Shown: positions 55,330 through 63,881 of the stretch, in pieces
Numbering within the stretch: the stretch's first letter is position 1
How the letters are laid out: the number at the start of each line of letters is the position of its first letter
Assembly: GCA_023957245.1 (NCBI GenBank)
Contig: JAMLHJ010000011.1
Span: 54,911-118,910 of the forward strand
DNA length: 64,000 nucleotides
Direction of reading: 5' to 3'
Source of the DNA: Chitinophagales bacterium
Lineage (GTDB): Bacteria; Bacteroidota; Bacteroidia; Chitinophagales; JADIYW01
Made by a program: the position numbers and the translations under genes
The notes under the pieces: generated by a model
The model's database searches: none
The model's input: only the letters and a program-made list of their open reading frames with translations
What the model was told of the DNA's origin: nothing

Positions 55330-55469
55330 GAAACGTAAATAAAACGAATGACGAGTTTAAAAATAGCAGTTTCGACTTAAAAAGAACCAATAGCTTGTTG
55401 ATATCTTGACAATTTGTCAGAAAACACCACACGGCACAGACTTTGAAAAATGAATGTCAAAAAATAATT

Positions 55470-57335
55470 ATGGAAAAAGGACATATAAGTGTACAGACGG
55501 AAAATATTTTTCCCATTATTAAAAAATTTCTTTATTCAGATCATGAAATATTTCTCCGTGAACTAGTATCAAATGCTGTAGATGCTACAAAAAAAATCAA
55601 AGGATTAGCACAATTAGGTGAGTATCAGAATGATTTAGGAGATTTGACAATAAAAGTCAGCATAGATAAAGATGCAAAGACCATCACAATTTCAGATAGT
55701 GGTATTGGTATGACTGCTGAAGAAGTGAAAAAATATATTAACCAGATTGCATTTTCTTCCGCTAATGAATTCATAGAAAAATTTAAAGATGTTGATGACG
55801 CAAAAAGCATAATTGGACATTTTGGATTGGGATTTTATTCTGCTTTTATGGTAGCCCATACTGTAGAAATTCAGACACGCTCTTATAAAGATGAACCAGC
55901 AGTCAAATGGACTTGTGACGGCTCTACTGAATATTCTTTGGAAGAAATTGAAAAATCAGAAAGAGGTACTACCATAATTCTTCACGTCAATGAAGATTCT
56001 GAAGAATTTTTAGAAGAAGGAAGAATTTCAGGTTTATTGAAAAAATATTGCCGTTTCCTTCCTGTACCTATCCAATTTGGAGAAAAATATCTTTCTGAAG
56101 AAGACAAAAAAGAAGGAAAAGAAGCCGAAGCTAATATTATCAATATCACTGAACCAATATGGGTAAAATCTCCTTCAGGGCTAACAGATGAAGATTATCT
56201 TGAATTTTATAGAGAATTGTATCCGATGGCAAACGACCCATTGTTTTGGATACATCTCAATGTCGATTACCCATTCAATTTGACAGGAATCTTATATTTT
56301 CCGCCATTGAATAAAACTTATGAAGTACAGAAAGACAAAATTCAATTATATAGCAATCAAGTTTTTGTTACCAATAACGTAGAAGAAATTGTACCTGAAT
56401 ACCTTACGCTTTTACATGGTGTGATAGACTCTCCAGATATTCCTTTGAACGTTTCGAGAAGTTATCTTCAAGCAGATGGCAATGTCAAAAAAATCAACCA
56501 ACATATTTCTAAGAAAGTATCAGATAAGTTGGCTGAAATCTTTAAAAATGACCGTACTTCATTTGAAGAGAAATGGGCAGACATCAGCATATTTGTGAAA
56601 TATGGCATGTTGAGTGATGACAAATTTTATGATCGTTCTAAAAACTTCTGTTTGTTGAAAAGCACAGCCAATAAGCTCTACACACTAGAAGAATACAAAG
56701 AGTTCATCAAAGACAATCAGACAGATAAAAATGAATCTTTAGTCATACTATATACCAATTCCGAGATTGAACAACATGCTTATATCAAAAAAGCCAATGA
56801 AAAATCTTATGATGTTGTGGTAATGGATAGTATTATTGACAACCATTTCATACAACTACTAGAAAGCAAATTTGAAAAGACTCAATTCAAAAGAGTCGAT
56901 GCAGATACTTTAGATAAGTTAATAGAAAAAGATACGGCTTATGAAAGCGTATTGACTCAAGAGCAACAAGATAATCTAAAGCAGATATTTGAAAATCAAG
57001 TATCAAAAGACACGACTACTGTAGAGATGAAAAGCTTATCTCCTGATGATGCTCCAGTGACAATTACCAAAAATGAATTCATGCGCCGTATGCAGGAAAT
57101 GAGCAAAATGGGAGGCGGTGGCGGAATGATGATGTTCGGAGATATGCCAGAACGCATCAACATTGCAGTCAATACCAATCACCCTATTAGTCAAAAAATC
57201 TTGAACGCAGCAGATGCAGACAAAAACAAAATTGCTAAGCAATTGACTGACCTTGCATTGCTTTCACAAGGAATGCTCAAAGGAGAGGCATTGACAGATT
57301 TTGTGGAGAGAAGCGTTGGAATTATTACTCAATAA
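55470..57335 (+). CDS. htpG: Hsp90-family chaperone HtpG
   Basis: A 621-residue ATP-dependent chaperone. ATG 55470 is taken because MEKGHISVQTENIF matches bacterial HtpG starts; an in-frame TTG lies 27 bp upstream. N-terminal ATPase motifs are LVSNAVDATKK, DSGIGM and GHFGLGFYSAFM. The middle domain contains VSRSYLQAD with the catalytic Arg. The C-terminal dimerisation domain includes a Gly/Met-rich loop (GGGGGMMMFGD). Complete. Confidence 0.97.
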   Translation: MEKGHISVQTENIFPIIKKFLYSDHEIFLRELVSNAVDATKKIKGLAQLGEYQNDLGDLTIKVSIDKDAKTITISDSGIGMTAEEVKKYINQIAFSSANEFIEKFKDVDDAKSIIGHFGLGFYSAFMVAHTVEIQTRSYKDEPAVKWTCDGSTEYSLEEIEKSERGTTIILHVNEDSEEFLEEGRISGLLKKYCRFLPVPIQFGEKYLSEEDKKEGKEAEANIINITEPIWVKSPSGLTDEDYLEFYRELYPMANDPLFWIHLNVDYPFNLTGILYFPPLNKTYEVQKDKIQLYSNQVFVTNNVEEIVPEYLTLLHGVIDSPDIPLNVSRSYLQADGNVKKINQHISKKVSDKLAEIFKNDRTSFEEKWADISIFVKYGMLSDDKFYDRSKNFCLLKSTANKLYTLEEYKEFIKDNQTDKNESLVILYTNSEIEQHAYIKKANEKSYDVVVMDSIIDNHFIQLLESKFEKTQFKRVDADTLDKLIEKDTAYESVLTQEQQDNLKQIFENQVSKDTTTVEMKSLSPDDAPVTITKNEFMRRMQEMSKMGGGGGMMMFGDMPERINIAVNTNHPISQKILNAADADKNKIAKQLTDLALLSQGMLKGEALTDFVERSVGIITQ

Positions 57336-57359
57336 ATTTAAAAATCAAAAATATTTTTC

Positions 57360-57391
57360 AAAAAGGCAAGTCGAATGTACTTGCCTTTTAA
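57360..57391 (+). terminator. Terminator of htpG
   Basis: AAAAGGCAAG and CTTGCCTTTT form a 10-bp stem around TCGAATGTA. Confidence 0.85.
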
Positions 57392-57452
57392 GTTCTATTC
57401 ATAATTATTGGCTAGACTATAGGAATAGCAACAAAACTTTAGTTAAAATTTT

Positions 57453-57480
57453 TTTGTCAATAAAAAAAAATATATCTTTG
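57453..57480 (+). promoter_or_regulatory. yceD-rpmF promoter (-33 TTTG, -7 TATCTTTG)
   Basis: TTTG at 57453-57456 and TATCTTTG at 57473-57480 with a 16-bp spacer; the ATG is 27 bp further on. Confidence 0.6.
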
Positions 57481-57507
57481 CAGTCCTTTCAAATAGGGTA
57501 ATGAAAG

Positions 57508-58047
57508 ATGAACAAACAAAAGACATATAACATTCCCTATGTCGGGTTGAAAAAGGAAGTTCACACTTTTGATTATCAACTAGATGGAGAGTTCTTTAAA
57601 AAAGATGAAAATTCACTTATCCAAGATGGAGATGTCGATGTAAAAGTCATTTTTGACAAAAGCAACACACCTTATATTTTGGATTTTGAAATCAGCGGAA
57701 GCGTACAGACAGATTGTGATAGATGTACAACGGTAATTGATATTCCTATAAAAGGCAACTATCGTGTCTATGTAAAGTTTGATCAAAATGCTGACGAATT
57801 GGAAGATGAAGATTTGGAAATTTTATTTCTTCATCCTGATAGTTCAGTCATTGATATTGAAACCTATCTATATGACTTCCCACTTCTTTCTATACCTTAT
57901 TCAAAAGTGTGTGAAGACGTCAACCGAACTTGCAATCCGGAATACGTCAAATACATCAAGAATGATGAAGAAGAAACCAAAAATGAAAATGAAAACATTC
58001 CTGATCCGAGATGGGCAGGTTTAAATAAACTAAAAGATTTAAAATAG
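57508..58047 (+). CDS. YceD-like DUF177 protein
   Basis: A 179-residue DUF177 protein. The conserved core is VQTDCDRCTTVIDIPIKG, with a CxxC that may bind metal, then the VDIETYLYDFPLLSIPYS segment. Homologues are needed for 23S rRNA accumulation in E. coli and plants and nearly always precede rpmF, as here (6-bp gap). The acidic C-terminus (NDEEETKNENENIPD) is typical. It ends in DPRWAGLNKLKDL, also conserved. Confidence 0.92.
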   Translation: MNKQKTYNIPYVGLKKEVHTFDYQLDGEFFKKDENSLIQDGDVDVKVIFDKSNTPYILDFEISGSVQTDCDRCTTVIDIPIKGNYRVYVKFDQNADELEDEDLEILFLHPDSSVIDIETYLYDFPLLSIPYSKVCEDVNRTCNPEYVKYIKNDEEETKNENENIPDPRWAGLNKLKDLK

Positions 58048-58053
58048 ACAAAG

Positions 58054-58242
58054 ATGGCACATCCTAAGAGAAGACAATCGACTACTCGCAGAGATAAGCG
58101 TAGAACGCACTACAAATTGGACACTCCAAATGTTGTAATTTGCAAAACAACTGGTGAAGCACATTTGCCTCACAGAGCTTATGAAGTGGACGGTAATGTA
58201 TATTATAACGGAAGGCTTTTTATCCAAAAAGCTGAAGCGTAA
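58054..58242 (+). CDS. rpmF: 50S ribosomal protein L32
   Basis: A 62-residue L32 beginning MAHPKRRQSTTRRDKRRTHY. The four-Cys zinc ribbon of many bacteria is reduced to a single Cys (VICKTTGEAHLPHRAYEV), so this is a zinc-independent form, as is common in Bacteroidota. Follows yceD in the standard order. Confidence 0.97.
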   Translation: MAHPKRRQSTTRRDKRRTHYKLDTPNVVICKTTGEAHLPHRAYEVDGNVYYNGRLFIQKAEA

Positions 58243-58267
58243 CCTTATGACATTCTAAAATGATATT

Positions 58268-58295
58268 GCCTGCCGAATATTTTTTTTCGGTGGGC
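58268..58295 (+). terminator. Hairpin after rpmF, probable terminator
   Basis: GCCTGCCGAA and TTCGGTGGGC form a 10-bp stem with two G-T pairs around a T-rich loop; a T-rich tract follows that also overlaps the efp promoter region. Confidence 0.6.
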
Positions 58296-58330
58296 TATCT
58301 ATTTTTTGTATATTAGCAATTTAAAATATT

Positions 58331-58885
58331 ATGGCAGACTTCAAAAACGGTATGTGTATTAAATTCAACAACGACATTTTTCAAGTTGTAGAATTTCTCC
58401 ATGTCAAACCAGGTAAAGGTGCGGCATTTGTAAGAACTAAATTAAAAAGTGTATCTACAGGAAGAGTATTAGAAAACACCTTCCCTTCAAATGCTAAAAT
58501 TGAAGAAGTTCGTGTAGAAAGAAGAGAATATCAATATCTTTATAAAGAAGGTGATATGTTTAACTTCATGAACAATGAAACTTTCGAACAAATTGCAATC
58601 GAAGAAAAACTAATCAACAACGCACCTTTGTTACTTGAAGGGATGCTTTGCTCGATTACATTCGATGCCAACGAAGAGCGTCCAATGACTTGCGAACTTC
58701 CTATGACAACTATCCAAGAAGTTACTTATACTGAACCTGGACTAAAAGGAGATACAGCTACAAATGCTTTAAAACCATGTACTGTTGAATCTGGAGCAAA
58801 AGTAATGGTTCCTCTTTTTGTAAATACTGGCGACAAAATCAAGATAAATACGGCAGACAATTCGTATATTGAGAGAGCGAAATAA
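58331..58885 (+). CDS. efp: Translation elongation factor P
   Basis: A 184-residue EF-P that relieves ribosome stalling at polyproline stretches. The loop HVKPGKGAAF places Lys29 at the tip, where E. coli EF-P is beta-lysylated; which modification occurs here is not visible. Three beta-barrel domains are complete, ending INTADNSYIERAK. It lies directly upstream of accB, whose product contains an alternating Ala-Pro linker. Confidence 0.97.
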   Translation: MADFKNGMCIKFNNDIFQVVEFLHVKPGKGAAFVRTKLKSVSTGRVLENTFPSNAKIEEVRVERREYQYLYKEGDMFNFMNNETFEQIAIEEKLINNAPLLLEGMLCSITFDANEERPMTCELPMTTIQEVTYTEPGLKGDTATNALKPCTVESGAKVMVPLFVNTGDKIKINTADNSYIERAK

Positions 58886-58896
58886 AAATTATAAAT

Positions 58897-59448
<552 letters not shown>

Positions 59449-59455
59449 ATAGATA

Positions 59456-60808
59456 ATGTTCAAAAAGATTCTTATTGCTAATAGAGGAGAAATTGCGCTT
59501 AGAATTATTCGCACATGTAAGGAAATGGGCATTCCCACTGTAGCAGTGTATTCTACAGCAGATAAGGAAAGCCTTCATGTAAAATTTGCAGATGAATCTG
59601 TCTGTATTGGCCCTCCTTCTAGCAAATTATCTTATTTAAATATTCACAATATATTAGCCGCTGCTGAAATTACTGGAGCAGATGCTATTCATCCTGGCTA
59701 TGGATTTTTAGCAGAAAATGCTGTTTTTGCAGAATCTTGTCAAAAGCAAGGTATAAAATTCATAGGTCCTACTGCTGAGCAAATCAGAAAAATGGGAGAC
59801 AAAATCACTGCTAAAGAAACTATGATAGCGGCAAATGTCCCTGTAGTACCAGGCTCCGAAGGTCTAATAACAGATATATCTGAAAGTAAAAAAGTTGCAT
59901 CACAAATCGGATATCCTGTCATCCTCAAAGCTACTGCTGGTGGTGGTGGAAAAGGAATGCGTATTGTGTGGAACGAAGAAGAATTTGAAGCTGCATACAA
60001 CACCTCTAGCACCGAAGCAGGAGCCGCATTTGGCAATAGTGGAATGTATCTTGAAAAATATGTAGAAGAACCTAGACATATTGAAATACAAATTGCAGGC
60101 GACCAATATGGCAATACTTGCCACATGTCCGAAAGAGATTGTTCTATTCAAAGAAGACACCAAAAACTAGTGGAAGAAAGCCCTTCTCCTATTGTAGATG
60201 ATGTTCTGAGAGAAAAACTAGGCACTGCAGCAAGAAAAGCCGCAGGAGCAATACAATATGAAAGTGTAGGAACAATAGAATTTCTAGTGGACAAGCACAA
60301 GAACTTCTATTTTATGGAAATGAATACACGTATCCAAGTAGAACATCCTGTCACTGAGGAAGTCATAGGCTTGGACTTAATTCGTTTACAAATAGAAATT
60401 GCTGCTGGTAAAAAGTTAGACAGAGAAACCTATTTACCATCTGGACATGCTATAGAGTGCCGTATCAATGCTGAAAATCCTTATAAAGATTTCATGCCTA
60501 ATCCTGGCAAAATCACATCTCTTCATACAAGCAAAGGTTATGGAGTAAGAGTTGAGACACATATTTCAGCAGGTTATACTATTCCTCCCTTTTATGACTC
60601 CATGATAGCAAAAGTAATCTGCAGAGGAGCTACAAGAGATGAGGCAATTCAAAGGATGAAAAGAGCTTTAGATGAATTTAAAATTGAGGGAATCAAAACA
60701 ACTATTCCTTTCCATAAGGCATTGATGAATAATCCCGATTTTATTGCTGGGAATTTCACTACTAAATTTCTGGAAACATTTGATTTTAGTAAACTACCCA
60801 AAGAATAA
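59456..60808 (+). CDS. accC: Biotin carboxylase of acetyl-CoA carboxylase
   Basis: A 450-residue ATP-grasp enzyme that carboxylates the biotin on Acc[19 protein letters not shown] starts the N-domain, [14 protein letters not shown] is the ATP-grasp loop, and [18 protein letters not shown] holds the metal-binding Glu residues and catalytic Arg. Complete; last gene before repeat block 4. Confidence 0.98.
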   Translation: MFKKILIANRGEIALRIIRTCKEMGIPTVAVYSTADKESLHVKFADESVCIGPPSSKLSYLNIHNILAAAEITGADAIHPGYGFLAENAVFAESCQKQGIKFIGPTAEQIRKMGDKITAKETMIAANVPVVPGSEGLITDISESKKVASQIGYPVILKATAGGGGKGMRIVWNEEEFEAAYNTSSTEAGAAFGNSGMYLEKYVEEPRHIEIQIAGDQYGNTCHMSERDCSIQRRHQKLVEESPSPIVDDVLREKLGTAARKAAGAIQYESVGTIEFLVDKHKNFYFMEMNTRIQVEHPVTEEVIGLDLIRLQIEIAAGKKLDRETYLPSGHAIECRINAENPYKDFMPNPGKITSLHTSKGYGVRVETHISAGYTIPPFYDSMIAKVICRGATRDEAIQRMKRALDEFKIEGIKTTIPFHKALMNNPDFIAGNFTTKFLETFDFSKLPKE

Positions 60809-60869
60809 CAAAGCACATTTCCGCGTCTTCACATTTTCACATTATTTCATTGATTCATTATTCTCTCTT

Positions 60870-61097
60870 CATACTTTTCTTTAGAAGAAAAAGTATGCAA
60901 AAGCACTTCGACAAACTCAGTGACCAGCACCGGATTTTTCGCTGACCCCCTAAATACTTGAAAGCTATTTCTTCAAAACTCGACTTCGTCTCAGACAGTT
61001 GAAGAAATTACGCTTTCTTCGTATAGTGGGTACCCAGCATCAAAATCTATGGTGCAGGGTGCATTCGCAACGTGTAGTTCTGTCTATCACTCCGTGA
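60870..61097. repeat. 228-bp fold-back element, copy 2
   Basis: Same 228-bp length as the copy at 29135, with six substitutions by eye. The long palindromic core is at 60927-61062. One substitution (CCCCCTAAA for CCCACTAAA) weakens a stem pair. Confidence 0.8.
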
Positions 61098-61166
61098 CCT
61101 ATACGTAAAACTTAGCGTCCTTTGCGGTTGGTTTCGGTAGGAAGTACAATTATTAAACTCATTAAA

Positions 61167-61250
61167 GGCTAGCACCTACGGAGTAATAGTTTGTTGATTA
61201 TTTATTATTACCAAGCTGTAGCCTCTACGAGGCAAACTCTACCACTGAAT
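61167..61250. repeat. Twin-hairpin element, diverged copy 6
   Basis: Recognisable GCACC-TAC-GGAG and GCCTC-TAC-GAGGC positions with several substitutions and a deletion in the second loop. Confidence 0.65.
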
Positions 61251-61308
61251 TTTTCATTCGTACTTCGTACCTCGTAATTTTTATCACATCTCCATATTAC
61301 TTAACTAA

Positions 61309-61386
61309 TCTGGACTGCTTCGTGCCTCGCAGTGACGTACTGATTTACGTCATTGCGAGGAGGAGGAACGACGACGTGGCAATCCA
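61309..61386. repeat. 78-bp inverted element, copy 4
   Basis: Full-length copy with the same arms and AAAAATATG flank as those near 12.4 kb. Confidence 0.8.
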
Positions 61387-61505
61387 TTTTCAAAAATATG
61401 TTTAGCGTCCTTTGTGGTTAACTTTTATCATCCTTTGCGGTTAGTTTCAAGAACCTCAACCACCAGCGTTTTCATTCGTACTTCGTACTTTTAATTTTTA
61501 ATTTT

Positions 61506-62600
61506 TCACATCTTCACCTCTTTCTCACTTTTCCCTAAATAATCCAAAGGACTTTTCACTTTATCAAGGGAAGTATCTGTTGCCTTGGCATAAATCAAAG
61601 TTGTTTTAATATCATTATGCCCCAAAAGCTTTTGAATCAGAGAAATATCAGTCCCCATTTCCAACAAATGAGTAGCATAACTATGCCTCAATCCATGGAC
61701 ACCAATACGTTTAGAAATTCCAGCCTTTTCCATTGCATTTTTAAAAATAGCTTGTACACTTCGCACTGAATATGGTCCACCATATTGACCTTCAAATAAA
61801 TACTCTTTGGGGCGATATGCTTTATAATACTCACGCATGGGTTCGAGTACAAAATGAGGCAGATTGACATAACGGTCTTTCTTTCCCTTTGCATTACTAA
61901 TAAATACTTTCATCCTTTCACTATCAATATCTGAAATTTTCAAATTCACGATTTCGCTTACTCTCAATCCCATACCATAACAGAGTTGGAGAATCAGTAA
62001 GTGCTTAAGATTATCTGTTACCTGAAATAATTGCTTCACTTCTTTCATATTTAATGATTTGGGTAACAAAAGCGGTTTTTTAGGTCGGGGAATATCTATG
62101 AACATTTTCTCACGGTGTAATACTTGTTCAAAATAAAACTTGATAGCATTCATCCTGCTGTGTACTTGATTTTCGGAGAGTTTCAACTCTTTAATACAAT
62201 ACAACATATAGCTCCTCAATTTCTCAGCACTCAAATCTTGGACTGGAAAATCTTTAAGGGCATAAAGCAATTGAGCAAACTCAACAGTATATGTTTTAAT
62301 AGTATTAGGACTATATCCTTTCAATTCAAGTAAATCATAAAATCGTTGCCATTCAGGTTGGTTAATTGGATGGATTTTCACCAAAGCATTTTTACCGATT
62401 GATTTGGCAGGCAGATGAAACAACTGCCGATAAATACTTACATCATTTACAAACCAACATTTTTTAGATTGACTCCATCGAGCTTTTACGTGTTCTCTTA
62501 AATGACTTAAGGACTCAAGGTTATAAGGAAAATGCACCCAAATCACTGATTGGCCGTGATGTTCTCCAATGGAATACTGATATTTATCAATTTGAAACAT
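61506..62600 (-). CDS. Tyrosine recombinase/integrase (integron-integrase-like context)
   Basis: A 364-residue tyrosine recombinase. An N-terminal domain of about 75 residues has an ARWSQSKKCWFV motif like that in HARP-type domains. A SAM-like core-binding domain spans about 80-165. The catalytic domain has Arg213 (GLRVSEIV), Lys240/241 (GKKDRYV), His302 and Arg305 (HGLRHSY), His328 (LLGHNDIKTT) and nucleophile Tyr337 (LIYAKA). It ends KVKSPLDYL, reminiscent of the RSPLDAL end of IntI. It lacks the IntI-specific insertion before the HxLR motif. It points away from the cassette-like genes, as integron integrases do. Confidence 0.92.
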   Translation of the reverse strand: MFQIDKYQYSIGEHHGQSVIWVHFPYNLESLSHLREHVKARWSQSKKCWFVNDVSIYRQLFHLPAKSIGKNALVKIHPINQPEWQRFYDLLELKGYSPNTIKTYTVEFAQLLYALKDFPVQDLSAEKLRSYMLYCIKELKLSENQVHSRMNAIKFYFEQVLHREKMFIDIPRPKKPLLLPKSLNMKEVKQLFQVTDNLKHLLILQLCYGMGLRVSEIVNLKISDIDSERMKVFISNAKGKKDRYVNLPHFVLEPMREYYKAYRPKEYLFEGQYGGPYSVRSVQAIFKNAMEKAGISKRIGVHGLRHSYATHLLEMGTDISLIQKLLGHNDIKTTLIYAKATDTSLDKVKSPLDYLGKSEKEVKM

Positions 62601-62799
62601 AACTATTCATTTAATATAACTGCGTAATTCAAATAACTCTTTCATTGCGTAATATAAATAAACTTTTCAAACCTCACAATAAGTCAATGCATTTTTTTTA
62701 TAATTTTCACTTCATTACATAGATTGACAATAGCTTATAATCTTTCAAAAATAGTTATAGAAATTTTTGACTTTTTAATTGAACTGCGTATATTTGAGA
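62601..62799. other. attI-like region between recombinase and cassette
   Basis: TGCGTAATtcAAATAA (62621-62636) and TGCGTAATatAAATAA (62646-62661) are direct repeats 25 bp apart. A third TGCGTA (62785) lies 15 bp before GTTAGTG (62800). Spaced direct repeats plus a core next to the recombinase gene resemble integrase-binding sites of an attI. Function is inferred. Confidence 0.45.
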
Positions 62800-62806
62800 G
62801 TTAGTG
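62800..62806 (+). other. Proposed recombination core GTTAGTG at cassette start
   Basis: GTTAGTG is complementary to the CACTAAC box at 63876 that opens the attC-like structure, and matches GTTAGTG at 63961. Base composition changes here from the AT-rich upstream region to the cassette genes. Confidence 0.45.
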
Positions 62807-62832
62807 GCAAGTGTAACAAGACACCGTTTCAA

Positions 62833-63396
62833 ATGACTGAAACATACATACAAGACAAAACTTTTGACCGAAACAACACGCTGACAAAAGGCGAATACGA
62901 AAACTGCATTTTCAACAGTTGCAACTTTGCGGACAACGACCTTTCTGAATTTAAGTTCACAGACTGCATATTTAAGGGCTGCAATTTGAGTTTAGCAAAA
63001 CTGAACAAAACGGCATTTAGGGACGTAAAATTCAAAGACTGCAAAATGTTAGGGCTTCGCTTTGACACTTGCAATGAGTTTGGGCTTTCTTTTTCGTTTG
63101 ACGGTTGCCAACTCAACCATTCTTCGTTTTACAAGACAAAAATCAAAAAGACAGTTTTTAAAAATTCGCAGTTACAAGAAACCGACTTTGCAGAAGCTGA
63201 CTTGACAAGTTCCGTGTTTGACAATTGCAATTTGACACAAGCCGTTTTTGACCATACGACACTTGAAAAAGCCGACTTTCGGACTTCTTACAATTATTCC
63301 ATTGACCCAGAAACGAACAGAATTAAGAAAGCAAGATTTTCAATTTTGGGCGTTTCAGGACTTTTAGACAATTACGATATTGATATAGAAAAATGA
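62833..63396 (+). CDS. Pentapeptide-repeat protein (Qnr/McbG-like)
   Basis: A 187-residue right-handed quadrilateral beta-helix protein. ATG 62833 is preferred; the extension to 62779 would cross the proposed recombination core. From about 21 to 150 the five-residue pattern A(D/N)LxF recurs: CIFNSCNFADNDLSEFKF, TDFAEADLTSSVFDNCNLTQ. The C-terminus NYSIDPETNRIKKARFS, then LLDNYDI, matches the Qnr/McbG group, which binds and protects DNA gyrase. Asp and Asn are mostly GAC and AAC, unlike the neighbours. It overlaps the GyrI-like gene by ATGA. Confidence 0.88.
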   Translation: MTETYIQDKTFDRNNTLTKGEYENCIFNSCNFADNDLSEFKFTDCIFKGCNLSLAKLNKTAFRDVKFKDCKMLGLRFDTCNEFGLSFSFDGCQLNHSSFYKTKIKKTVFKNSQLQETDFAEADLTSSVFDNCNLTQAVFDHTTLEKADFRTSYNYSIDPETNRIKKARFSILGVSGLLDNYDIDIEK

Positions 63397-63881
63397 CACC
63401 AAGAATTGAAACATCAAACGAAAAAAAGTTAGTCGGTAAACGACTTACAATGAATTTTGCGAACTACAAAGTTGGCGAACTTTGGCGTAGTTTTTCGCCA
63501 AGAAGAAAAGAAATAACCAATAGCTTGACAAACGACTTGATTTCATTGGCTGTTTACAAACCGACACATTTTGCGGACTTCAAACCGACAAACGAATTTG
63601 AACGTTGGGCAACAGTTGAAGTTTCGGACTTTGAGAACGTGCCAAACGAAATGGAAACTTTTGTTTTACCAAGCGGACTTTATGCGGTTTTTGACTATAA
63701 AGGTTTAAGCACAGACAATTCAATTTTTCAATACATTTTGGGAACTTGGTTGCCAAGTTCAGACTACGTTTTAGACCACAGACCGCACTTTGAAGTTTTA
63801 GGCGACAAATACAAAAACAACGACCCGACATCAGAAGAAGAAATTTGGATACCGATAAGACCGAAGAACACCAGCCACTAA
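63393..63881 (+). CDS. GyrI-like small-molecule-binding domain protein
   Basis: A 162-residue protein of the GyrI-like/AraC-effector-binding fold: PRIETSNEKKLVGKRLTMNF, FERWATVEVSDFENVPNEME, LPSGLYAVFDYKG and SDYVLDHRPHFEVLG are the conserved blocks. No DNA-binding domain is attached. E. coli GyrI (SbmC) inhibits gyrase and shields it from microcin B17 and quinolones; other members bind or hydrolyse small molecules. Shares the GAC/AAC-rich codon use of the preceding gene. Its TAA is embedded in the CACTAAC box of the attC-like repeat. Confidence 0.85.
   Translation: MTPRIETSNEKKLVGKRLTMNFANYKVGELWRSFSPRRKEITNSLTNDLISLAVYKPTHFADFKPTNEFERWATVEVSDFENVPNEMETFVLPSGLYAVFDYKGLSTDNSIFQYILGTWLPSSDYVLDHRPHFEVLGDKYKNNDPTSEEEIWIPIRPKNTSH

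Larger units (their letters stand above)
60809..61505. repeat. Repeat-rich intergenic block 4
   Basis: About 700 bp without a gene, between accC and the convergent recombinase gene. In order: the second 228-bp fold-back element, TTAGCGTCCTTTGCGGTTGG, a diverged twin-hairpin element, TTCGTACTTCGTACCTCG, the fourth 78-bp element and further TTTGCGGTTAG strings. Element order after the fold-back parallels block 1. Confidence 0.8.

Noticed and set aside
61506..62600. Canonical integron integrase IntI
   Set aside because: The segment before HxLR lacks the IntI-specific insertion, so only an integron-like role is proposed.
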